From Mycobacterium sp. 852002-51971_SCH5477799-a (GTDB taxonomy: Bacteria > Actinomycetota > Actinomycetes > Mycobacteriales > Mycobacteriaceae): a stretch of 64,000 nucleotides of DNA. Of the stretch, positions 16,057 to 24,038 are shown piece after piece. Every line of letters begins with the position of its first letter. Within the stretch, counting starts at the first letter, position 1. The stretch is from contig NZ_LZIF01000122.1 in assembly GCF_001667145.1 (NCBI RefSeq), forward strand, positions 81,074 through 145,073, given 5' to 3'. Below the pieces are notes generated by a model that was not told the origin of the DNA, did no database searches, and saw only the letters and a program-made list of their open reading frames with translations. The translations under genes were made by a program, and so were the position numbers.

Positions 16057-17051
16057 TATTTCTTTCTCTTCGCTTTGGCGTCCTTGTCGGGACGCGCCTT
16101 CTTGCGCGCTTTTTTGCTCAGCCGCCATTCGGCGGGGAACTTGTCGTCGTTGTCCTTGACCGCATCGCCAAGGCCCCGCTTCATCGCGTCGTCGAGCATC
16201 AGCTCGTCGCCGCCATCCGCGCGGACGACCGAGCCCATCGACTCGAAGACACCGCTGAGCATGCTGCCCAGGTATTCGCCCTGGAACTGTTTCATGATTT
16301 CGAAGAAGACCTTCTGCATGAACACCGTGTCGGTGGGGCGGTTACTCGCGCAGGCCAACGCGTACTTCTCTACCTCGGCCTCGAGTTCGTCCCGCGTCAC
16401 CACGCTGTTGAGGAAGTTGCAGTCATACATCTCGGCTGCAGTGAATGCCCTTCCGGTGAACACCATTTCCTGGAACTTGCGGATGCCCATGGTCTGCGCC
16501 CACCACCACATGCGCGGACCCCAGCCGTAGTACCGGAACGACGGATGCCCGAACAGTGCATCGTCGCTGGAGATGACCAGGTCGGCATCGGCGGCTTGGT
16601 AGAAGTGCCAGCCGTAGCAGTAGCCCTTCGCCTCCAGGATGCTGATCTTCTTGAAGTCCTGCAGGCCGCGGATGCCCGAATTCGGGTTGGCATACCACTG
16701 GCCGAGGGAGGCGCCGTTGCGAAACGAGCCTTGCGGGGGATGCCGGACTTCGTCGGCTCCGATCCGGTATTCGGCGAGCCGCTGACCCTGGTCCGCCGCG
16801 TCGCGTATCCGCATGACCTCGGCCAGATCAGCGCCCGAGCCAACGTCGTCGCCGGCTCCGCGGACCACCAGAACTTTCACTTCGTCGTCAATGTTGGCCC
16901 GGTGCAACAAGTCCGCGTAGCGCAGGCGCGCCGCGATGGTCGGCGCGTTGAGATGGTCCGGCCGGTCGAACGTGATCGTGGCGATCCGCGTCGCGGCGTC
17001 TTTGCGGTACCGGATGATCTCTTCGGCCGGCGGCTCCGAGGGCTCGGGCAT
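16056..17051 (-). CDS. Enoyl-CoA hydratase/isomerase (crotonase) family protein with Lys-rich tail
   Basis: 331 residues starting at ATG 17051, 2 bp after the upstream stop. Crotonase marks: TITFDRPDHLNA, VVRGAGDDVGSGADL (oxyanion loop 1), and EAKGYCYGWHFYQAADADLVIS followed by ALFGHP. The oxyanion Gly-Gly of classic hydratases is replaced by YGW, so hydratase activity is not certain. The last 20 residues are almost all Lys, Arg, Ala and Asp, an unusual basic tail that may contact nucleic acid, membrane or a partner. Coupled to the CoA transferase by a one-base stop/start overlap. Confidence 0.85.
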   Translation of the reverse strand: MPEPSEPPAEEIIRYRKDAATRIATITFDRPDHLNAPTIAARLRYADLLHRANIDDEVKVLVVRGAGDDVGSGADLAEVMRIRDAADQGQRLAEYRIGADEVRHPPQGSFRNGASLGQWYANPNSGIRGLQDFKKISILEAKGYCYGWHFYQAADADLVISSDDALFGHPSFRYYGWGPRMWWWAQTMGIRKFQEMVFTGRAFTAAEMYDCNFLNSVVTRDELEAEVEKYALACASNRPTDTVFMQKVFFEIMKQFQGEYLGSMLSGVFESMGSVVRADGGDELMLDDAMKRGLGDAVKDNDDKFPAEWRLSKKARKKARPDKDAKAKRKK

Positions 17052-17053
17052 GG

Positions 17054-18190
17054 CTAGGGCTGCCAGAACGGACTCGCGGTAAGCACTTCGGCGCCTTCGG
17101 CGGTGATCAGGACCGCTTCTCGCCCGAAGACCGCGCCGACTCCTTCGTCCCACACGTAGCCCGCCACGGCCAGAACCATTCCCTGCTCCAGGCGTTCCTC
17201 GGCCGCCGTGGTGGGCAGGTGCTTGGAAACGACGGGTGGGTCGAACCCCATGCCCAGGCCGCGGGCCACCGGCATCGGTGGCTCGGGCTCCCCCGCGGCC
17301 TGATAGGCGGCGAGCAGTTCGTCGGCGCGCGTGCCGGGACGGCAGGCGGCGATCAGCTTGTCCCACAGGCGTTCCCAACGCGCGTGCAGGGCCGCCGCAC
17401 CGCCGGGCGCACGCCGGTTGTCGGCGGGCCAGGTCCGGCCGACTTCGCCGACGTAGCCTCCCGCCAGCACTCCGGCGGAGAACGCCACCAGATCGCCGTC
17501 CTGGATACGACCATCGCCGTGAGCGCGCCGCCATGGGTGCTTGCGCGATGTCACCCATGCGACATCTTGATTCGACGGCGTGCTCACACCGCCGGCCGCG
17601 GAGGCCTCTAACAAGACGCCGGCCAGCGCCTGTTCGGTGACCCCGGGCCGCAATTCGGAAACCGCCACCGCCAGCGCCGACTCGGCCACTGCGACAGACT
17701 CGCGCAGCGCGGCGATCTCCTCGCCCGTCTTGATGCGCCGCGCGGCGCGCATGGCCAGTTCTCCGTCGACCAGCTGCGCATTGGGGAACGCGGTCGGCAA
17801 GAGTTGCGCGAAAACTGGGGAGAGCGCGTCGGTTCCGACGCGTCGTGCGGTTGCCGCGCCGTCGATGCGCCGCAGGGCCGCCATCGTGTTAATGGGGTTC
17901 CACGAGATGCCGTAGAGGTTTTCGTGGGGGATGTCTTCGGGGACGCCTTCGTCCCAGGTGCTCAGCAGGTGCACGGCGCCGCTCTCGCGCACCAGTACAC
18001 AGGTCGGGCCGAACGGACGAGTGCCGGCGACCCACAGTTGCGGAGCCCCGGTGACGTAGCGGACATTGGCTTGCCGGCCCAGGACCAGGACGTCGAGATC
18101 GTGTGCCGCCATCTGGGTCAGCGCCCGCTGGCGGCGCCCGGAGCGCAGCGTGCGCTCGTCGGGCAGGACTTCAGTTGCCATAGGGGTCAT
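17054..18190 (-). CDS. M24 (pita-bread) family protein, all metal ligands replaced
   Basis: 378 residues with the creatinase N domain and the pita-bread domain. Aligned by eye to its neighbour, the five metal ligands are all changed: S238 for Asp, E249 for Asp, L312 for His, A343 for Glu and R357 for Glu. It is therefore predicted not to bind the dimetal centre and to be a pseudoenzyme, perhaps a partner of the intact copy. The start is ATG 18190 or 18181, both inside the end of the upstream gene (overlap about 20 bp). No ribosome site is obvious, as expected for coupled translation. Confidence 0.85.
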   Translation of the reverse strand: MTPMATEVLPDERTLRSGRRQRALTQMAAHDLDVLVLGRQANVRYVTGAPQLWVAGTRPFGPTCVLVRESGAVHLLSTWDEGVPEDIPHENLYGISWNPINTMAALRRIDGAATARRVGTDALSPVFAQLLPTAFPNAQLVDGELAMRAARRIKTGEEIAALRESVAVAESALAVAVSELRPGVTEQALAGVLLEASAAGGVSTPSNQDVAWVTSRKHPWRRAHGDGRIQDGDLVAFSAGVLAGGYVGEVGRTWPADNRRAPGGAAALHARWERLWDKLIAACRPGTRADELLAAYQAAGEPEPPMPVARGLGMGFDPPVVSKHLPTTAAEERLEQGMVLAVAGYVWDEGVGAVFGREAVLITAEGAEVLTASPFWQP

Positions 18191-19415
18191 AGGGGTAGTC
18201 GGTCAAACGGATCCAGCCTTCCTCGGTGATCACCAGGACCTCCTCGCTGCGGTAGCCGCCGGTGCCGTCCTCCCATACGACGGGCTCGAGAACCAGCACC
18301 ATCCCGGATTGCAGGACGAAATTATCGTCGAACTCCTGTCCGAGATCGGTTCCGATCATCGGCATTTCGGCGGCGTTGACGCCGATTCCGTGGCCGAGGT
18401 AGAAGTGCGGCAGCCACGGTTTTGTGCCGCCGTTGGCCTCGATGGCGGCCCGGCCAAGATCCGCCGCGGTGACACCGGCCTTGGCGACGCCGAGAACCGC
18501 GCTCATGATCTCGAACCATTTGTCGAACTGCGCTTGCTGGAGCGGGGACGGATCCCGGCCGACGATCCAGGTGCGCCCGAAGTCGGAACAGTAGCCCTGA
18601 TAGGTGATGCTGACGTCGGTCCACAGCACGTCACCTTCGGCCAGCTCACGCTCGGTGGTCAGGAGCGGAAGTGCCAAATCGCCGTGCGTGGTCCACACGC
18701 CCTCGGCCTTGCTCGGCGGCATCACCTGCCAGATCGGCTCGAGCATGCTGGCCGTGGCGCCCAGTTCGAAAGCGCGGCGCAAAAAGCTTGCCGACAAGTC
18801 GATCTGGCGGATGCCGGGCGCCAGGCGTTTCTGCACCTCGACCATCGCCTCGTCGGTGATCCGGATTGCGGTGCGCATGCAAGACAATTCGTCCAGCGTC
18901 TTCACCGACTTGGCGGCGCTGACGATGGCCGCGGCATCAAGGGGTGCACCGCCCGGGAACAGGAGCTTCGTGCCGCGCGACATGGCGCCGGTGAACTCGT
19001 CGACCGCCACGACCGCTTTGGCCGGCATGAGATCGGCCAGCTGACGCGCGAAATGCTCGACGCCCTCGTCGAATTCGAGGTAGACGGGCCCATGCAGGTG
19101 ATCGGCGGGCAAGTCCGCTTCCTGCGAGGCCCCCTCCCGGAAGGGCAGGAACAGGTGCGGCCATTCGTCGTCGGCGAGCACCACGGCCACCGGCCGTTCG
19201 ACGTAGGACAATCCGGCGTCGCCGAGAGGCCAGCTGGCGCCGGTGGCATAGACCACCGCGTTGTTGCCCAACAGGATCATCGCATCGACACCGCGCTCGT
19301 TCATCGCCGAACGCAACCGGGCCCCCGTCTCGCGGCGCAGGCGAGTCAGGTCGGCGGCTTCGGGTATCACCAGCCCGTCACCGGTGTTGGTGTCCAGTTG
19401 CGCGAACGTCGTCAC
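18171..19415 (-). CDS. M24 family metallohydrolase (Xaa-Pro peptidase/creatinase type)
   Basis: 414 residues starting at GTG 19415, sharing one base with the upstream stop. All five dimetal ligands are present: D267, D278 (GYCSDFGRTW), H342 (LGHGIG), E377 and E391. The family includes aminopeptidase P, prolidase, creatinase and the DMSP lyase DddP, so peptide cleavage cannot be assumed. Its place in a catabolic operon between an amidohydrolase and a crotonase suggests cleavage of a C-N or similar bond in a xenobiotic or natural product (inference). Confidence 0.88.
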   Translation of the reverse strand: MTTFAQLDTNTGDGLVIPEAADLTRLRRETGARLRSAMNERGVDAMILLGNNAVVYATGASWPLGDAGLSYVERPVAVVLADDEWPHLFLPFREGASQEADLPADHLHGPVYLEFDEGVEHFARQLADLMPAKAVVAVDEFTGAMSRGTKLLFPGGAPLDAAAIVSAAKSVKTLDELSCMRTAIRITDEAMVEVQKRLAPGIRQIDLSASFLRRAFELGATASMLEPIWQVMPPSKAEGVWTTHGDLALPLLTTERELAEGDVLWTDVSITYQGYCSDFGRTWIVGRDPSPLQQAQFDKWFEIMSAVLGVAKAGVTAADLGRAAIEANGGTKPWLPHFYLGHGIGVNAAEMPMIGTDLGQEFDDNFVLQSGMVLVLEPVVWEDGTGGYRSEEVLVITEEGWIRLTDYPYDPYGN

Positions 19416-20584
19416 TACAGGCCCAGGAACTTCGTAACGTTGCCGCTGACGATCTTCACCGCGTCCTCCGGACCCACCGCCTCGACGACGGCTTTCAGCG
19501 ATTTCTCGGAATAGCCGTAAGTGCTTTCGTTGTGCGGGTAGTCGCTGGACCACATCACCTTGTCCACCCCGATTTGGTCGATCAGTTGCAGCCCCAGTGG
19601 GTCGACCATGAACGACGCGCTCATGTGGGTGTCCCAGTAATAGCGCGGTTCGTGCTCGAGGGTCCGGTTGAACATGTGTTGGTACGACCCCATCAGGTGG
19701 TCGGCGTCCTGCAACGCCCAAGGCACCCAGGCGATCCCGCCCTCGAACCAGCCGATTCGCAGCCCGGGATGATCATCGAGGATTCCGGTGAAGAGGTACT
19801 TGGCGAACTGCTCGCGGAAGCCGTCGATGTTGATCATCATGCCGACCACCACGCTGTTGAACTGGCATGGGGTTTTCGGCGGCGTCTCCCCGATGTGGTG
19901 GGTCACGGGAAGACCGGCGGCCTCGATCTCGTCCCAGACCGGCTTCATTGCGGTGCTGCCGTAGTCGATGATATTGCCGTCGTCATCCTTGCCGGGGTTG
20001 AGCGGCAGCAGGAAAGTCTTGATTCCCAACGACTTCAATTCGGCCAGCGTCTTGCGGGCACCTAGGGGATCCCACCAGTTGATCAGCCCGGCGCCGTAGA
20101 AGTGGCCGTTCGAGCGTTCCTGGAGCTCGGCAATGTATTCGTTGTAGATGCGGAAGGCGAGCTCGCGAAGCTGCTTGTCGGGATAGTGAAACAGCGCCAG
20201 CACCGCGTTGGGGAAGGCCAGTTCCTTCTCGACGCCGTCGTCGTGCAGCTCTTGGATCCGGGCCTCGATGTTGGTGCTCGCGGCACCGGGCAGGTCGTCG
20301 TACTGCATGAGTACGGCGCTGAAGTCGCCCGGCAGGAAGGACTGTCCCTTGCGTCCGACTTGGTAGGCGCCGTCCTCGTACCAGATCCGCGGCGCCTTGT
20401 CCTTCAGGTCGTCCGGAAAACGTTGATAGAAGATGTCATCCGCCAGCGAGATGTGGTTGTCAGCCGAGAAGACCACGGTCCCCTGCGGCAAACCGACATC
20501 GGCGCCCGCGGCGTGGCCGCGCCGATCCTTCGGAGCGCCATAACCTCCGGGCGGGTAAAGCGTGCTTGCTTGAGTCGTCATCAT
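19415..20584 (-). CDS. Amidohydrolase-2 family hydrolase/decarboxylase
   Basis: 389 residues of the COG2159 family. FSADNHISLADD at about 39-50 replaces the HxH motif with D-x-H. LPVTHHIGE and the late VMWSSDYPHNES give further metal-site residues. It is a more distant relative of the amidohydrolases at 1 and 54689. It follows the P450 with a 45-bp gap and is coupled to the M24 gene by a one-base overlap. A first Met at 20584 or the next at 20581 are equivalent choices. Confidence 0.85.
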   Translation of the reverse strand: MMTTQASTLYPPGGYGAPKDRRGHAAGADVGLPQGTVVFSADNHISLADDIFYQRFPDDLKDKAPRIWYEDGAYQVGRKGQSFLPGDFSAVLMQYDDLPGAASTNIEARIQELHDDGVEKELAFPNAVLALFHYPDKQLRELAFRIYNEYIAELQERSNGHFYGAGLINWWDPLGARKTLAELKSLGIKTFLLPLNPGKDDDGNIIDYGSTAMKPVWDEIEAAGLPVTHHIGETPPKTPCQFNSVVVGMMINIDGFREQFAKYLFTGILDDHPGLRIGWFEGGIAWVPWALQDADHLMGSYQHMFNRTLEHEPRYYWDTHMSASFMVDPLGLQLIDQIGVDKVMWSSDYPHNESTYGYSEKSLKAVVEAVGPEDAVKIVSGNVTKFLGL

Positions 20585-20629
20585 TGACCCTCCGTTCGGA
20601 TCCGCAATTTGGATAGGCAGCGAGCTGGG

Positions 20630-21874
20630 CTACCAGGTCACCGGCAATTCGTAGACGCCGTAGGCGAGTCGGTCGTCCTTGAACGGAACCTCCTCGATCG
20701 CAATGGCAAGTTGCAGAGTGGGAATGCGCCTTGCCAGGGTGTGGAACACGATCTGCAGTTCGGCGCGGGCGAGCTGCTGTCCCACACACTGATGCCGGCC
20801 GTAGCCGAACGCGACGTTGCGGTCGGCGCCCGAGCGATGCAGGTACAGACGGTCCGGCTCGGCGAAGGCGTCCGAATCCCAGTTGGCCGGGGCCAGATCG
20901 ATGATGATGCCCTCGCCGGCACGGATCGTCTCGCCGGCGATGTGGATGTCGTCGAGCGCGACGCGGCGTTGGCCGTTCTGAATGATGCTGAGATAGCGCA
21001 GCAGTTCCTCCACCGCACTGGCGACGACCTTCGGATCTTCGGCACCGCGGATGACGGCCAGCTGGTCGGGGTTTTCCAACAGGGCGAGCACGCCAAGCCC
21101 GATCATGTTGGAGGTGGTCTCATGGCCGGCGATCAGCAGGCCGGTGCCCAGCTGGGCGGCCTCCTTCACGCTGAGTTCGCCGGCCTTGACCCGATCGGCG
21201 AGGTCGGAAACCGCGTCCTCGGCCGGATTCTCCATCTTGGCTTCGACCAGCTGGGCAAGGTATTTGTTCAGATTCATCGCGCCTTTGACGGTGTCTGCAC
21301 CGGTGGCGTAACGCGCGAGGCCGACGTTGGCGTGGTGCTGGAACATGTCGGCGTCTTCGTAGGGGACGCCCAGCAGCTGGCTGATCACCAGCGAGGGCAC
21401 CGGCAGCGCCAGTGCGGTGACGATGTCGGCGGGCTGCGGTCCGGCGAGTATCGCGTCGATGTGCTCGTCGGTAATCTGCTGGATGGTCGGGCGCAGACCT
21501 TCGACACGCTTGAACGTGAAGGGCTTCGACAGCATGCGCCGGAACCGGGTGTGCTCCTCACCGTCGGCGGTGAAGACCGACCGCGGGCGCTTGTGCACCG
21601 TCGACAGCATGCCTTCGTTCCAATGCGGAAACCCGGACCGGCGGTCGTCGACGCTGACCCGAGAATCCGAAAACAGCTCGCGCACTTTCTCGTAACCGGT
21701 GATGAGCCAGGGCGTGCTGCCATCCCAGATCCGGACCCTGGACAGCGGCCTGGCTTCCGCCAGTGCCATGACGTCCGGTGGCGGGGCGAACGGGCAGCGC
21801 GGCTCCCTGGCCATTGGGTAGTCCGGGATGTCGGAGGTCTGCGCTGTTGCCGTGCTCGTCAGTGTGTCTGACAT
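20630..21874 (-). CDS. Cytochrome P450
   Basis: 414 residues, soluble bacterial class I P450. The I-helix is AGHETTSN, the ExxR motif EELLRY, and the haem loop FGYGRHQCVGQQLA with ligand C363. It resembles the actinobacterial CYP105/107 type more than the steroid CYP125/142 type; the exact family cannot be fixed by eye. It starts at ATG 21874, one base after the ferredoxin stop, so the ferredoxin is almost certainly its electron donor. It would carry out the first oxygenation in the operon's pathway. Confidence 0.93.
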   Translation of the reverse strand: MSDTLTSTATAQTSDIPDYPMAREPRCPFAPPPDVMALAEARPLSRVRIWDGSTPWLITGYEKVRELFSDSRVSVDDRRSGFPHWNEGMLSTVHKRPRSVFTADGEEHTRFRRMLSKPFTFKRVEGLRPTIQQITDEHIDAILAGPQPADIVTALALPVPSLVISQLLGVPYEDADMFQHHANVGLARYATGADTVKGAMNLNKYLAQLVEAKMENPAEDAVSDLADRVKAGELSVKEAAQLGTGLLIAGHETTSNMIGLGVLALLENPDQLAVIRGAEDPKVVASAVEELLRYLSIIQNGQRRVALDDIHIAGETIRAGEGIIIDLAPANWDSDAFAEPDRLYLHRSGADRNVAFGYGRHQCVGQQLARAELQIVFHTLARRIPTLQLAIAIEEVPFKDDRLAYGVYELPVTW

Positions 21875-21875
21875 G

Positions 21876-22070
21876 TCATTCCTCGATGTGAATGGCGAGC
21901 GCTGGGCAGGCCGCCGCCGCCCGCCGCGCGCCTTCGGACTGTTCGGGAGTTGGATCTGGGTTGAGGAGGACCACGACGCCGTCGTCGTCGCGCTGATCGA
22001 ACACTTCGGGCGCATTCATCACGCAGTTCCCCGAAGAGGCGCAGACTTCTTGATCAACAGTCACTTTCAT
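21876..22070 (-). CDS. 3Fe-4S ferredoxin, P450 electron donor
   Basis: 64 residues starting at ATG 22070. Cys pattern C10-x5-C16 and a later C55 in AAACPALAI, with APEVFDQRDDDG between, is the single-cluster [3Fe-4S] ferredoxin common beside mycobacterial P450 genes. It lies 11 bp after the TetR stop and one base before the P450 start. No reductase gene is in the window. Confidence 0.92.
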   Translation of the reverse strand: MKVTVDQEVCASSGNCVMNAPEVFDQRDDDGVVVLLNPDPTPEQSEGARRAAAACPALAIHIEE

Positions 22071-22081
22071 CCGCGAGTCCT

Positions 22082-22747
22082 TCACTCGTACGCCGTCACG
22101 GGCGCCAACCACAGGCCAACGATCGCGTCGATGAGCCCGGATGCCGCAGCCCGCCACGAACGATGGGACGTCAATGCGCCTGTGGCGAAAGCGCGTTCAC
22201 GATCGGCGCAGGTGTGCATCAATAGGTTTCGGGCCATGATGTTGCGTTCGAAGTGCACATCGACAGGCAGGTTGGGCAGGCAGCGGTTGAAGCCGTCGAC
22301 GACCTGCACCAGCGACGGCGAGCTGAGCGCGCCCTTGACGACGATGTTGTAGTAGGCCGGATCGGTCATGGCCTGGGCCGCGAAACGCGCGTACCAGGTC
22401 GGGTTTCCGAGCTGCTCCAGATGATCGGTGAGCGGGCGCACCAAACAGGCCACCCAGGAACGCAATTCGCCGGGCTCGCCCGATGCCAGCAGGTCGGACA
22501 CCATCTTCTCGCGGAGCTCCTCGACGGGTCCGCGGTGTTTGTGCTCGATCGCCCGCACCAGGTCGGCCTTGGTGCCGAAGTGATAACCGACGGCGGCGTT
22601 GTTGCCCTGGCCGGCGGCCTCGCTGACCTGCCGGTTGGACACCGCGAACATGCCGTGCTCCGCGTACAGGCGCTCGGCGGCCACCAGGATCGCCTCCTGG
22701 GTGGAACTGGCCCGATCGGTGCGAACGGTCCGCCCGGCGGTGGTCAT
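22082..22747 (-). CDS. TetR-family transcriptional regulator of the P450 operon
   Basis: 221 residues. HTH: STQEAILVAAERLYAEHG, VSNRQVSEAAGQGNNAAVGYHFGTKADLV. The start at ATG 22747 is preferred because the upstream in-frame extension runs through a 22-bp palindrome that is clearly regulatory. First gene of the operon 22747-12811. It probably represses its own operon through the site at 22774-22795, and an SDR gene 5 kb away through the copy at 27888 (inference from sequence identity of the sites). Confidence 0.87.
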   Translation of the reverse strand: MTTAGRTVRTDRASSTQEAILVAAERLYAEHGMFAVSNRQVSEAAGQGNNAAVGYHFGTKADLVRAIEHKHRGPVEELREKMVSDLLASGEPGELRSWVACLVRPLTDHLEQLGNPTWYARFAAQAMTDPAYYNIVVKGALSSPSLVQVVDGFNRCLPNLPVDVHFERNIMARNLLMHTCADRERAFATGALTSHRSWRAAASGLIDAIVGLWLAPVTAYE

Positions 22748-22773
22748 TCGATCAGTCAACCTCTTGCCGGAGT

Positions 22774-22795
22774 TTAAGTCAAGCGATTGATTTAA
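22774..22795. promoter_or_regulatory. 22-bp palindromic operator, copy 1
   Basis: Half-sites TTAAGTCAA and TTGATTTAA separated by GCGA; flanking bases T and A extend the dyad to 24 bp, with one mismatch between arms. It lies 27 bp before the TetR ATG at 22747 and includes a TTGACT -35-like hexamer on the minus strand. It differs by one base from the copy at 27888. Confidence 0.75.
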
Positions 22796-22815
22796 ATTCG
22801 ACATCCGGCCGACAG

Positions 22816-22970
22816 GCGGACTCCCACGAGTCCGCAGTTTGGGCGTTCGGTTGGCGGGTATTGCACGGTCGCACTGTCCTTCAGGCTGGAGGGACGGTTC
22901 TGGTTCTCGGTAGACGGGACAGTGCCGCCAGAAAGCGCGGCTGCCCCCTACGCGTTCTGGGAAAGGGGGC
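22816..22970 (+). promoter_or_regulatory. Structured leader of the glycosyltransferase operon with possible pseudoknot
   Basis: Three foldable elements precede the TTG start at 22974. Stem 1: GCGGACTC (22816) with GAGTCCGC (22828), tetraloop. Stem 2: GCACTGTCC (22871) with GGACAGTGC (22917). Element 3: CCAGAA (22928) with TTCTGG (22955) and CGCG (22936) with CGCG (22951), whose loop contains GCCCCCT (22943-22949), complementary to AGGGGGC (22964-22970), the Shine-Dalgarno. The last pairing makes an H-type pseudoknot that would block translation. GC-rich DNA produces chance stems, so this remains a prediction. Confidence 0.45.
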
Positions 22971-22973
22971 GGC

Positions 22974-24038
22974 TTGTTACGCGTCGCTTCGGTGCCGGCG
23001 TCACACGTTTATGTACGCCACCTGGCGAACCCAAACGTGGATTCTGTTCTGCGTCTGGACGATCCAGTTCCGGTGGATGGACGGACCGTACCGGGCGGCT
23101 GGTGGCCGCCGTTGATGCTGGAGCCGGGCTGGGTCAGCGACAATCACTCACGATTCGACGTGTTCCACATCCACTTCGGATTCGACGCCATCGGGCCCGA
23201 GGCATTGGCCGCGGTTGTCCAGGAACTCAAAATGCACGACAAGCCTTTGGTGTACACGGTGCATGACTTGCGCAATCCACATCACCCGGAACCCGAAGCC
23301 CACTGCGCGCAGCAAGATGTCCTGATCGCCGCCGCCGATGAGCTGATTACGCTGACGCCCGGCGCTGCAGGGTTGATTCGGCACACCTGGGGACAGCGCG
23401 CTCAGGTACTGCCGCATCCCCACGTGCTGGAGAGGGAATGGATCGAAAAGCCACGCGCACACAATGAGCGATTCGTGGTGGGGCTGCACGCCAAGAGCTT
23501 GCGGGCCAACATGGACCCGTTGCCCATCGTGCAGGCACTCACGGTGATCTTGTCCTCGCTGCCGGACGCGACCCTGCAGGTCGACGTCCACGATGAGATC
23601 TTCGATCCCGACAATCACTGGTTCGCACCCAAGACCGGCGCGGCGCTGCTGGGTTATGACCGGTACAAGCACGTAGACGTCCGCGTGCACCCGTACTTCA
23701 CAGACGACGAACTGTGGGAGTACCTCGCGTCGTTGACGGTGTCTGTCCTGCCTTACCGGTTCGGCACCCACTCAGGCTGGCTGGAGGCCAGTTACGACCT
23801 CGGAACGGCTGTGGTGGCGCCCACCTGCGGGTTCTATCACCAGCAACGTCCATGCGGAGTTTTCGGGTACAGCGACGAAGGTTTCGATGAAGCATCTCTC
23901 TGCCATGCGATTCATTGGGCACACGCGCGTTGGGCTGCCGGCGAGCCAGCTCCCAGGGCCAGCTGGGAGGAGCGACTCGCCGAAAGGCGAGAACTTGCAG
24001 CCGCGCATCGTGCCATCTACCGGAGCGTCCTGAGATGA
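22974..24038 (+). CDS. Glycosyltransferase, GT-B fold, first gene of GT operon
   Basis: 354 residues starting at TTG 22974 after AAAGGGGG. GT-B pattern: FDVFHIHFGFDAIG near 62-75, LVYTVHDLRNPHH near 93, ADELITLTPGAAGLI, and a C-terminal donor-site segment SGWLEASYDLGTAVVAPTCGF. The classical E-x7-E is shortened, so it is a divergent GT4-like enzyme. No signal peptide or membrane segment is seen, so it is probably cytoplasmic. Its stop overlaps the next ATG by 4 bp. Sugar and acceptor are unknown. Confidence 0.75.
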   Translation: MLRVASVPASHVYVRHLANPNVDSVLRLDDPVPVDGRTVPGGWWPPLMLEPGWVSDNHSRFDVFHIHFGFDAIGPEALAAVVQELKMHDKPLVYTVHDLRNPHHPEPEAHCAQQDVLIAAADELITLTPGAAGLIRHTWGQRAQVLPHPHVLEREWIEKPRAHNERFVVGLHAKSLRANMDPLPIVQALTVILSSLPDATLQVDVHDEIFDPDNHWFAPKTGAALLGYDRYKHVDVRVHPYFTDDELWEYLASLTVSVLPYRFGTHSGWLEASYDLGTAVVAPTCGFYHQQRPCGVFGYSDEGFDEASLCHAIHWAHARWAAGEPAPRASWEERLAERRELAAAHRAIYRSVLR

